From NCBI GenBank assembly GCA_964551735.1, contig CAZKEF010000033.1, forward strand, positions 1 through 58,659: a DNA stretch of 58,659 nt, written 5' to 3'. Below the pieces are notes generated by a model. The model searched no databases. It worked only from the letters and a program-made list of their open reading frames with translations, and was not told the origin of the DNA. Numbering within the stretch: position 1 is the first letter of the stretch; the number at the start of each line of letters is the position of its first letter. Shown here in pieces: positions 38,601 through 50,600 of this stretch. Source of the DNA: DAOUAT01 sp964551735. Lineage in GTDB: Bacteria; Chloroflexota; Anaerolineae; CG2-30-64-16. A program made the position numbers and the translations under genes.

Positions 38601-41600
38601 GTTGACACCAGCGTCGTTGTGACCGCATCGATGGCTGCGGGCAAGATCCAGGCCGCGTCCGGCGCCAGTGTGCTGCGTGTTGCGTGTTGCGTGACCGGGG
38701 CTGTACTGCGGGGGCCCGGCCAGGCCGAGGGCAGCGCCGATCCAAGCTCGCGCTCCGGCGGTTCGGCCTGGCTGGGCTTGGCGTTATTTGCGTTGGCCGG
38801 ACTGCTCTGCGCGCCGGTATGCACCAGGCGCACGGGGAGCCAGGGCCGCGGCGTCACGACCGGCAACAGCGCCAGCAGCGGCTTGCCGCCCACCATGCGC
38901 GCGCCCATCGGCGCCGGCGTCCCTGCCGGCGGGGTGGGGGTTGTGATGACGGGCTTGCCGGCCGCACTGGGCGTCGGGGTGATGATGACGGGTTGACGGA
39001 CTGTGCTGGGTGCAAGAGCAGTGGTCTGCAACGGGCCGGCGCCGGGCGCCGTAGACGCACCCTGGGCGTTAGCCGCGCCCCCCGCCAAGGGGTAAAGGGC
39101 CAGATCGATGCCGCGCGCTGAAGTGATCGCCGCGAGGCTGCCGATCAGCCTGGGGCTGGTCGGCGTGGAGATATCAACGATCTGCAGCCCGCCCGCGCCA
39201 TCGGCCACGTAGGCCAGCGTACCGCTCACCACGGCGCTGTTCGCCAGCCCTGCGGTGTCGTACGCGCCTACCTCGCTCTGCGTCACGAAATATGGCAGCG
39301 TGCAGTCGGCCGTCAGGGAGTTCAGCCGGTTGTCGTCGCCGAAAAGCTCGGCATACCACGGCGCGTCGAAGGCCAGGCGGCTGCTGACCACGCCGACGCC
39401 GCACGGCGATTTGAAGCCCGCTTCTTGCAGGTTGAAGTCCTGGGCTGTAGTCACGTAGTGGATGGCGCCGGTGCTCTGCACGGTGCGGGTGAGCGCCAGC
39501 CGGGGAGCCAGCGTGTCCACGCCGCCCTCCCAGACGCCGAGCTGCGGCGAGCCGAGTCCCCCTTCATCCTGGCCGCGCAGGTCGAGCCGATACGCGCCTT
39601 CCAGGCCGGCTGGGACGCCGGCGGTCCAGCCCGTTTCGACCACCCCTGCACCGCTTGCGGCCAGCTCGGCCGGCCGGAACCCAGCCGCGGCCAACGCGGC
39701 GATCTCGACCGCAGACAGCGGTCGCGGCCAGATGCGCGCTTCGTCCAGCCGGCCGCGGAAGTAGCGCGCGGTCGAACCGGCCGCGATGGTTGCATCCAAT
39801 TTGCCGAAAGCATCCTGGCGGCTGATTCCGGGCGCCGCGGCCAACGAAATCGCGCGGACGCTCGCCGCTTGGGCGGCTTGCCCACCGTCCGGTGCCCGGT
39901 CAGGCACGATCGGCCGCACTTCCACAGCGGACCCACCGCAAAAGGCGAGCGGTCGGGTTACGATGCGGTAGGTGCGGCCAACCACCGGCACGCCGGTCCA
40001 GACCCGCTGGCCGTTGACCCATATCTCATAGCCGCGCGCGTTGAACTGCTCCGGCGTGAACGTCAGCTCGGAGAGGTATGCGCATGACTCACTGCTGCTT
40101 GCCGCGGCCAGCGTCTCAGTTGCGCCGCGGCCAATGTCGAACCGGCGCATGGGCGCGGGCAGCTTGCCGGCCAGCGCGTCCGTCTCATAGGCTGCGATGC
40201 CGTTCACGTAGATCGTGTAGGTCGTCCCGTTGAAGGTCGCGGCGATGTGGTTCCACGCGTTTTCGGTCAACACGTTGCCCGTGGTGATGCTCTGGACGCC
40301 CGCCCCATCGCCGAAGCCGGCCGTGAGCTGCGTCCGGTTCACCACCTCCAGGAACGGATACTGGCCTGCCAGTCCGCCATACGCCGCGCTGCTAAAAACG
40401 GGATAACTGCCCGTGTTCTCCGGGCTCGGGTAGACCCAGGCCGCCTGGGTGAACCTGCCGTGGCTCAGGTCCAGGCCGAGGTCCTCGGCGATGGTGACGT
40501 AGTCCTCGACACCATCCAGCGCCAGGGCTTGGCTGCCGACCTGGCCGGCCGCGGCTTTGGCGCCGGTGTCGTCGGTGTACAACCGCCCATTGTGGCCCGC
40601 GCCCGAGCTGTCCTTGAGCGCAGCGGAGCCGGCCAGCGGCTGATCCTCGAAAGACAACACCAGGACAGCGCCGTTGCCGCGCACCAGCCCGGCGACCTCG
40701 TGCGCGGCCAGGCCGCGGTTGAAGATGCGCAGGTCGTTGAGCCAGCCGCGGAACGGCGACCAGTAGGGGCTCAGGTTGGCCCGCCGGTTGGAGCCGATCC
40801 AAATGGACGTGCCCGGGTCGATCTGGTTCAGGTCTTGCGACATCGAGGCGTAGGCGGTGGCCGCGCCGTCAATGTAGACGCGCAGCACCTTGCCTGCCCG
40901 GACCAGCGCCAGGTGATGCCACGCATTGGGCCCGATCCTGCCGGCGTCCGCGAGGATATGGTTGGTCGCACCGCCGTTCAGCGTGAGGTCCACCATCAGA
41001 TGGGTGTTGCTAATAAGCCGGAGCGAGAAATCATCCCCTGCGTCATTGCTCCAGTGCAGTAGATCCTTGTTGATGTTGGCGCCGTCCGGTTTTACCCAGA
41101 AGGCCAACGTGAAGTCGCCCGTGCCGAAATCGAAATCAGCGGAATCGGGGATCTCGATCGCGTCATCAATCCCATCCAGGTACGGCCCGCTGCCCAGATG
41201 GCCCTGCTGGCCGGTCGCCGGGCACCGGCCGCCGGTGCAGACGCCATCGTGGCCGCGCCCCGTCCGGTCGAGGAAGGAGATGGTGTCGTTGGCCACTTCC
41301 GTGTCAGACAGCGGCAGGAAGGCGATCTGGCCGGGGAGCGACTCGCTGAAGAACGGCGAGCCGGGCAGGGTGGCGACGAACCCCACCTCCGCCTGGCTGA
41401 CGCCCGCCACCGCGGCCTGCGTGCCGCACAGGGCCGCGTCCGCGGTGAACGCCAGCCCGAACGCCCCGGCTGCCCAACTGCCCACCTCGCTCCGGCAGAC
41501 CCGGGCCGCGCCGGTCACGCCGCTGGCCCCCGCGCCCGTGACGCCCACCTGACAGGCCGCGCCGCGGCCCGTTTGGCCTTGCCACCGCAGCGTCTGCGTC

Positions 41601-44600
41601 GCGCTGATGAGCTGGCCCGCGGCGATGGTGAGGAGGTTCAGGCCGTTGCAGTTGATGGTCACGCCCACTTGGTCACCCAGGCCATCAGGCGTCGTCCAGG
41701 TCACTTGGAGGTCAACGGGCTGCTCAGTGAGGCTGCCGCTGAGGGTGGTGGCGCCGTTCATGAGCGGGCTGGCTGCCGCGTCGAGCGCTGCAACAGATGC
41801 CGCGGCGGCGACCGATGCTGCGGCTTCCGCACCCGGCGGGTTATCTCCGTCCAGGATCATGCCGGGTGGGGTCGCATCCACCACCAGGCTGCTCTCGAAC
41901 GTCGTGCGATGGGCCGCGCGCTGCTCGTCGGTCAACTCCGTCTGGCTGGCGATCCCATCCTCGGCCTGGACCTTCAGGGTGTACGGGCCGCTGGGATCGC
42001 TCTCGGTGAAGATGTAATCCACCGACCAGGCGTCCCCCGCCACGGCCGCGTATTGGGTCCCCTGGCCGGCCGCACCGCCGTGCTCGTCGAGCAGCGTCAC
42101 ACCGACCGTGTTCGCGACCACCCCGCTGCCCGGCGACCCATCCGCCAGTGCGGGGTCGGCGACCGTGCCGGACAGCGTGATGAACCAGGCATTGGTCCGG
42201 TCTGGGTGCGGTTGCGCATCGAAGCGCGTCCCCGCGGCCGGCCCGGTAATGGCCGGCGGTGTGTTGTCCACGTAGACGGCGATCCCGGCCGATTGCGCGC
42301 CGTTGTCCGCCCGGTCGGCAGCCCGCACCTTGAGGACATACCGGCCTTCGCCGCTGGGCTCGAAATAGGGACACCAGGCGCCGTCGTTGGGGAACGGGTT
42401 CAGAATCGTACACGGGTCAGCCGGGTCCCAATCCTCCGGCGTGCAATCCCCGGCGCTCAGGCAGCTCCCGAACTCCACCGATGCGATGCCGGATGTCGCA
42501 TCGCGGGCGGCCGCCAGGAGCTGCATGCCTTCGATCGGCAGATAGGTCTCGGGCGAGGCTAATTCGCATTCGGGAACATCGCCGTCCACGGTGATGTTGT
42601 TGCTCTGCCGCTCCTCGACCCAGCTCATCTGATCCGCGAACAGCCGCTCGATTTCGTCCTCGCGCAGCCCGCGGTTGTGGAGCGTCACTTCGTCGATGCG
42701 GCCGCGGAAGGGATTGCTCCAATCGCGGGTGTCGCCGGTCGGGATGCTGAAGCCGCCGACGTGGAACGGCCAGCCCGCCTCGGCGCAGGCCTGCACGCCG
42801 CTCAACCCGGACAGGCGGGCTTGCTCGGCGCCGTTGACGTAGAGCACCAGCCGCTCGCCGTCGAAGCTTGCCATGACATGGTTCCAGTGATCTTTGACCA
42901 GCGCAACCTGGCTGGTGACCCGGCGCACGACGTCGGTGCAGCCCGCGTCAAATTCCGCTACGGGAACCAGCGTGTTCGGCTTAAGATACAGCCGGTAGTT
43001 GGCGTGCAGGGTGGGCTGCGGGCCGATCTCGCCGCCGACCTCCGAAGCGCTGCGGACGATGATCTCCTGCGGCACATCGGGATTGACGCCGGTGGGGAGC
43101 ACCCACGCGCCGACCGTAAACTCCCCCGCCCGGAGCGTCGCGTCGTCCGCCACAAGGATCTCGTCGTCCGCCCCATCGAACAGCGCGGCCAGGCTCAACT
43201 GGCCCTTGATACCCTCGCCGGTGGTCGGGCAGTGGTCGCCCGTGCAGGCGCCATCGTTGGCGTTGTCGCTGTTGTCGGCGAACTGCGTCGCGCCGTATGG
43301 CTCGTCGAGGCGGAGGTGGAGGACCGGGGCCTCGCTGTAGACCTGGAGGACTTCGGCCGGCGAGAGGCCGCGCACGTAGACGCGCACGGCATCAATCCGG
43401 CCGCCGAAGAACTTCTGGCTGCCATCCGCGTGGCTGCCGATGGCGGTGTCACCCGTACATCCCTTCAGTGCGCCCGGCGCGGCCGTCGCAGCAACCTGCG
43501 TCCCGTCCCGGTAGAGGCGAAGCTGCGCCCCATCGTAGACGCCGGCCAGATGCACCCAGGTGTTCAGCGGCACGGCCTCGGCGAATTCGACTTTCTGGAG
43601 CGCGCTTGCCGGGCCATCGGCGATCCACGCGGAGAACATCGGGTACTGGCTGGAGCCATTGTCGTTCAGCGCCAGCGTGAACCCGCAGTCGGCGCTTTCC
43701 TGGGCCGAGAGGATCGTCGCGCGGGCGGCGGTGCTCTCGGTGCGATAGACCCAGGCCGAGATGGTGGTCGTCTCCAGATCTCCGAAATCGGAGATGGCGA
43801 GGTGATCCTGCTCCGCGGTCTTGAACAGGGCCGCCCGCGCGTCGCGGCCGCCCACTCCCGCGGTGGGGCAGGCGTCGCCGGTGCAGGCGCCATCGTGGTT
43901 GCCCGAACTGGCGTCCGCGAAGGAGGTCCCGCCCGGCGCGTCGTCCAGGCCGAGGTTCAGCGCGGTGTTCGTGCCCAGGAAGATCTGGCGGACCTCCGCG
44001 GCATCCAGCACGGCGCGGTAGATCAGCAGCTCGTCCAGCGCGCCGCGGAAGGGCAGCGAGTCCTTGCTGTAGCTGTAGTTCAACACGCCGGTGACGTTGG
44101 CGTCATCGGGCATGGTGAGGCAAGGCATGTTCTGCAGACACGAGCCCCCGTATCCGCCATGACCGGGCGTGGCGGGGTTGGTGATCCGGAACCAGGCGCC
44201 GGTGATGAAATCGTCGTCGCCGTCCCGCGCCGTGCCGCAGGTCGTCCCCTCATCGTCTTCCCAGATCTGCCAGTAGGTTTCATCCGTGAACGCGCAACTC
44301 TCGTTGATCGCATAGGTGTTATCGCCTTTGACCGAGGCGTTGAACACCTCCTGGCCAGTGCACGCGATGCATAACTCCGCGTCGCCGCTATCGTCTTCAT
44401 CCCACACATTGAAGGAATGGAAGTTGACCGCACCCGCGTCGGTGGTGCGGCCGATCTCGAACCGGCGGGCCGCGGCGGGCGTCTTGATCGCGCCCGTTGT
44501 GGCGTCTTTGAACGTCGTCTCGTCAGAGGCGACCAGCTCGCCGTTAAGGTACACGCGCACCTCACCGCCGCCGTAGCTCAACGCCAGGTGGTTCCAAACG

Positions 44601-47600
44601 TTGTCCGTCAATCCGATCGCCGGGCTGGTGTAGTAGCCGCCCCAGCCTTCGGGGGTTGCAAAGCCGAAGCGGATGGTGTTCGCGCCGCCGCGGACGACCA
44701 TGCGCTGGAGCGAGACGTAGGCGTCCCCCGTCCCGCTGTTCAGGCCCAGGATGCCCTCCGGCTGCCACCAGCCGCAGTTCTCGCCGGCCCACTCGAAGTC
44801 GCCGCAATAGGCCGCGTCCGTGCGGCCCGTTTCCGGCTTCAGCCACAGCGCGATGGTGAAATGGCCTTCGCTCAAGTCGAGGCTCGGGTCTTCGGCGACG
44901 GCGATGTGCCGGTTCTTGCCGTCGAAGGTCAGCGCCTGGCCCTGCACCCCGGCCGCGGATTGCGGGCACTCTGCGGCGTCGCATTGGCCGAGGTTGCCGA
45001 AGGCTGATGTGTCGTTCCAGCGCGTCCCATCTTTGGTGGTCGTCGGGTTCTCGAAGCCCAGGGCCAGCACCGGCTGCCGGAAGAGTTGGCGCGCCTGGTG
45101 CGCGCTGAGCGCGGCCTCGTACAGGCGCACATCGTCGAGCATGCCGGAGAAGAGCGCCGCGCCGCTGAACGCGTTACGGCCGATCTGCACGCCGCCCGCG
45201 CTGGCCCGCGGCAGCCCCGTCTCCGTGCCGCTGGCAACCAGTTCGCCGTCCACGTAGAGCTGTTGTACCGCAATCCGCTGGATTGCGAAGGTGTGGACCA
45301 CGTGATGCCACCCGTCGTCAGCATAGCCCGCGCCGGCGCTGCAAATGGTCTCCGCGACGCCATCGCGGCGCACCGCCGCGCAGACCTTGCCGCTGCTTAG
45401 GTACAAGTCGGCCCCATCGTCCCCCGTCGCGGCAAACAACGCGCCGTTCGCCTGGCTCGTCTTGAACCACAGCGAAACCCCGTACGCGGCCTCGCTGGGG
45501 TCGGCCGGCGACGACAGGTAGCTGGCGCCGTCCAACGACAACGCGTTGCCGTAGGGGCCGCCTGCGACGGAAGTACACGTGCCGGTGCATGTGGCGTCGT
45601 TGGGCGGGAAGCTGCCGGACCGATCCGCGGTGACCGGGTCGTCCATGGGCAGCCACAGCTTTGCGCCTTCGGCCAGCGCGGTCCAATCGGAGACCAGCGC
45701 GCTGGCCGCCAGCGTGGCGCTGTAGACGCCCGAAGCCGCGCCCGCGCTGACGGCCAACTCGCCGTCCAATGTCTGCGCTTCCGTGGGTTGCAGGACAAAA
45801 CTGACCGGCGCCAAAGCATCGGGGGCATCGGCGGCGGGGAACTGGCCGCTGAGCAAGCCTTGCATGTAGCGGCTCAGCAGCTCGTTGGTGAGGGTCGCGG
45901 TGTAGTACAGCGTTGAACCAGGCTGCACGATGCCATCGGTCGGCGCGTACCCGCCGGCATCCGCCGGCTCCTGGAACTGCGATGCCAGCGTCAACACCCT
46001 GGCGTTGGACCAGACGTTGGGGTTGAAGCCATAGAGATGCTCGTCCCGGTCGAGCAGGCCGTCTTCGTCGGTATCCACCTTTTCCGGGTCCGAAGTAACC
46101 CAGGCGCTTTCCTGCTGGCCGGCCGCGTTGATCCGATAGACGTAGCGCCAGCCGCCCACCCATTCGATCCGGTCGTCGTCCCCGTCGGCATCCCCCTTGT
46201 CCTGATGGTAGACCTCCTGCCCATCCCACAGCCCGTCGCCGTCGGTGTCCTTGCGGGTCGGGTCGGTATTGAGCCGTATCTCATCGTAATCGCTGAGGCC
46301 GTCGCCATCGGTGTCGGTCAGCGTCGGCGATGAGCCGAACTGCAACTCGCGCGGGTCAATCAGGCCGTCGCCGTCGGTGTCCTGGTACGCGTCGTTGGGG
46401 TCAATGGAAGCGGACAAGCCGTCGCCGTCGGCGTCCTGCATCGTGACGCGGCCGATGCTGTAGTCCTGGCCCCAGCTCCGGCTGTAGAACTCGTCCAGCG
46501 TGGCCGGCAGGATATCAAAGACCAGCGTGTTGGTCAGCGGATAGTGGATCGTGTCCTTGTCGTCATCCACCACGCAGACGCCGAGATAGCAGTTCTGGAT
46601 GGGGATGTTGTAGCCCTCCGACAGATAGACCTGCAGCTTTCGGTTGATCCCGGCCGCGGGCAGCGGCAGCGCGATGGGCGGCACCGTTTCGTGGATGTAC
46701 ACATCGCCGGGCAGGTCCGGGTCGGTCACGTCAAGCCAATCGTCCTCTTCGGCGCCCCGCTTCAGGTCTTCGTGGATGTCCACCTCGGCGTCCTGCATCT
46801 GGTAGTCGAAGGTCGACGTGCGCAGGTGCTTCTCGAACTGCCAGTAGTAGCCGCCGCCGACGTTGCCCGGTCGCCCCATTTTCGTCAGGGTGTTGGTGAT
46901 GACCACGCCCACATCGAGCAGGTTGCCCGTCGTCAGCCCGCGCTCCGGATCGTGCAAATGGTTGGCGTTCAGGTCGTCAAACTGCAACCGGCCCTCGGCC
47001 GCCATATCCACCATCTCGTTGCCTGCGTAGATGAAATAGGCCAGGAAGGTGGCGACGATCCCCTCGATGCCGCCGCACAGCCAGTCGCCCGGGTCGTCAT
47101 AGGGATCCGTCTGCCCCGCCTTCTCCTGGTCCCAGCCAAAAGCCGAGCAGAGCGCGCCGATCAGCGAATCCAAGAGGCTGATGATCCCGCTGATGATCGA
47201 GCCCACCACGGGGATCAGGTCAATGATAAACATGATGACCATCACGATCGTCTGGCCGATGGTCAGCGCCACCAGGTTCATCATCTGCTGATGGGTCAGA
47301 TCCATCAGCGCGGCCTGCGCGGCGAAAACCGCCCAGGTGACGACCAGACCGACGCCGGCCGCGATGGTGGACATGACCGCGCCTGCCCCGTCGATGGATT
47401 TGCTGAGGAAATTGCCGATCTTCGCCAGTTTGCCCGCGCCGCTCGCGGCGCTCCCAGCGGACTTGCCGATGTCGGAGACCGCATCAATGATGCCCTTCAC
47501 CTCCAGGATGATGCCGATCGCCTGGAGGCTCCACGATATCGCTTCCAGCGGCGAGTCAGATGTGGCCATGGCGGCGACGCACATGACCAGCGCCGCGCCT

Positions 47601-50600
47601 CCGGCCGCAAAGAGCGCCACGACCCCTGCGGCCGCCCCTGGACTCCCCTTCGCGGCGCTGACAGCGCCTCCGATTTTGACGATGGACGGGCTCGCGACCT
47701 TCAGCGCGCCGTTCCCCATCAAGCGCAGGAACCCCACCGAAGCATCTCCGGCGCCCGCCAGCGCCTTGCCCAGCCCCGAGGTGGGCGACCCGAACAGGCT
47801 GCTGGTGAGCTTCCCGAGCTGGATGAAGTCCTTCGCATCCATTTCGATCATGTCAGCGACGACATCCAGGATGATGTCGCCGGTTGCTGCCAGGAGCCCG
47901 AGGGATGCGGCCGCAATCCCCGCGTCCGAATCCATATCCCCTTCGTTAGTATACGGCAGCACGACATGCAGATCCAGCCCCTCGTTCGCCGAGCCGGTCT
48001 GCACCAGCCGCGTCACCCCGGTTTGGAGCGTGAAGTAAAGGCTGCGCGCGGCCAGCATCTGGCCCATGACCACATATTCGTCGTCCCGATAGGGGTTGAC
48101 CTCTTCCGGCAGGTTGCGGAACGCGGCCTTGAACTGCACCTCCAGCTTGTCCCAATAGAGCGCGGTCGGGTAGCGCTCCCAGCCGATGGGCTGCCGGTCC
48201 GGCCCCAGCGTCTCGTTGTAGCGGAACGGCGCCCACGCGAGCTGCGCCAGCGTCATGGACGTTTTTCCATCGAAGTCCAGCGTCACTGTGTCGTTGACCA
48301 TGCCGTTCGCGTCCGCCAGATCGAGGCCGACCGTGGTCTCCAGCCGCGCGAACAGCAGCGTCGGGGTGATCGTCTCCGTGTCCGTGACGTACGGGCCGAA
48401 CTGCTCCGCCAGGATCGCCTCCGCATCGTGGGCCGCGATCTGCCCGGCGTAGTCTCCGTGCGGAAACTCGAAGCTCTTTACCTGCAGCGCGTTCTGCGGG
48501 ATGCCCCAGCGCCGGTCGTCGCCGTCCGGCACGCTCCCCTCCGCGTCCAGCCGCTCCTCGATGGTGCCGTCCGCGCCGTTGCGTGGATTGATCCCCACGT
48601 CCAGTTGGCCGTTGCCGTCCCAATCGCGGCCCGACACGAACGAGGTCAGCAGCCCGCGCGCCGCCTGCCACAGCCGGTCGTCGGCGTTATGATCGTTGTC
48701 GGTGGCGGGGTCCTCCCAGAGGATCGCGAAATCCATCCCCAGGTCCGCACGCGCGCGCAGCCCGGTCAGATACCACGATTCATTGTACGTCTGGACGATG
48801 CTCCGGGCGTCAGCGGTGCGATGTTCAGCGCACCAAGCCACGCGCTCGCTGGCGTATTGCGCCTCGTAGCCCTCGGCCGGTTCCTGGGCCGCGTCGGACG
48901 GCACGAAACCAGTGGTATCGCACGCGTCGGTCAACATTTCTACGAGCCACACCACCCGCACCTGCTGCGCCGCTGCCCACGCCATGTTCTGAGCGCTGTC
49001 CGTCTGATAGTACAAGCGCGCCTGGAACGCCACGTTCGCGCCGCCGATCGGGTCAGTCACCACGTTGAGCGGCGCATACATCAGCAACGTGCCCGCCGCA
49101 TCCCTCTCACGGACGGAGATGCCGTAAGGCGAGAGGGGCTCGGTGTCAATCATCTTGTCGTCATACGCGCCGTTGGTGATGTTGCCGACCGGCTCGCATG
49201 CGACCTTGCCCCCACCTTCGATGCGGATGACGTGCTCGCCGTCCGCCAGCGCGGTGGCGCGGCCGGCTGCTGCCGCCAGCGTGAACGTGCTGCCGTCCGA
49301 AGCCGTCAGGTCAGACGCCAGCAGGGGGTCGCCGGCGGGCGGACACGCGCCCTCGTAGAAATTGACGTTGTAAGAGCCTGTGGAGTCCTCGAAGTCAAAC
49401 GCGAGATCGGTGCGCGTCGCGTCGTCGGCGTACTGGCTGAGCCGGATCGTGGCCGAGATTGCGTTGTCGGCCACGATTTCGATGGCGGGGCGGGTCAGCG
49501 GCAGGGGCACATCTCCCGCCGGCAGGGTAATCTCCAGCATCGGGACCAGGCGCATGTCGCCGTCGTCCAGCCGCGCGTCGAATTGGGCCTGGCCCGGCCG
49601 CGCCTGCGAAAACGTGGTGCCCTTGACGTGCTGAATCTGCCCTTCCTGGTCCGTGCTGGGCCAATCCATGACGTTCATGGCGTAGGTGAGGTGCTTCGCG
49701 TCCGCGGTGCGCAACTGGAAGTCCACCAGGATCGGTTTTTGCTCTTCGAGGTTGTTGATGGTGAGCTGGAAGGGCGTATCAGCATCGAACGGCATCGGGC
49801 TGGCAATATCATAGGGTAACCCATCGTTCCCCATGCTGCTGCCCATGGTCAGGTCTTGCTGATCCGGCACGCCATCCCCGTCGTCGTCGAAATCGAACGG
49901 GTCCGGCAGCCCATCCCCGTCGCTGTCACAATCCACTGCCGCGTTGGGGTCGTAGGGGCTGGGGTTCCCCGCCCCGACATCGTCTCCGGCCAGTGCGCTG
50001 CACTCCAGGCCATCGGGGTTGCCGTCGCCGTTGGTGTCCGCGTTGGTCGGGTTGAGGTACCACTGGCGCGCCGCGGCGTCGCGGAAGCCCAGCACCTCCA
50101 CGTTGTCCCAGATGCCATCCCCGTCACTGTCCTGTTTCCACGGAATGGTGCCGAGGCGCACCTCCACGCCGTCGTCCAGGCCATCCCCGTCGGTGTCGGC
50201 GTTCAGCGGATCGGTGCCTCCCTCTTGCTCTGCGGCGTCGGTCAGGCCATCGCCGTCGGTATCCAGCGAGGGAATAGGGTCGTCGTCCGCGGCGTAGTAC
50301 GTGGTGCGTGGTGCGTGGTGCGTGTCGGTGGCTTGCTGGTCTGTCGCCCCTCCGCTTTGCTGCACGGCCAGCGGGTCCTGGTGGGGGTTCCAGGCGCCGT
50401 AGAGCGCTTCCCGCACATCGGCAGCCGTTTCCTGGTTTCCGGCGGAGGTGGCTTGTGCGGCCTGCTCCTTTGCCGCCTGGCGTTCCGAGAAGGCCGCGAC
50501 CTGCCCCGCCTGGAGCAGCGGGATCACCACCATCGAAATGATCACGGCCACGACCACGGCGCGGTAGGCGCGGGGCGAGCGGCGGGCCATGACGATAAGC

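Noticed and set aside
28349..40087. Several long plus-strand frames (e.g. 28349-30553, 32264-34300, 36068-37699, 39425-40087) inside the giant gene
   Set aside because: All are antisense shadows of the CARDB, propeller and LamG coding regions, with no family similarity, signal peptide or ribosome site of note.
46544..49819. A 1,091-codon open frame on the plus strand opposite the giant gene
   Set aside because: Its translation is Arg/His/Val-rich without recognisable domains and mirrors the opposite strand's coding sequence, a known effect of high GC. The minus-strand frame has clear domains throughout.
49860..50275. CRISPR-like series of short repeats (CCATCCCCGTCGGTGTC-like)
   Set aside because: The repeats are irregularly spaced and in frame with the DTDGDGL calcium motifs of the giant protein, so they reflect protein repeats, not an array.
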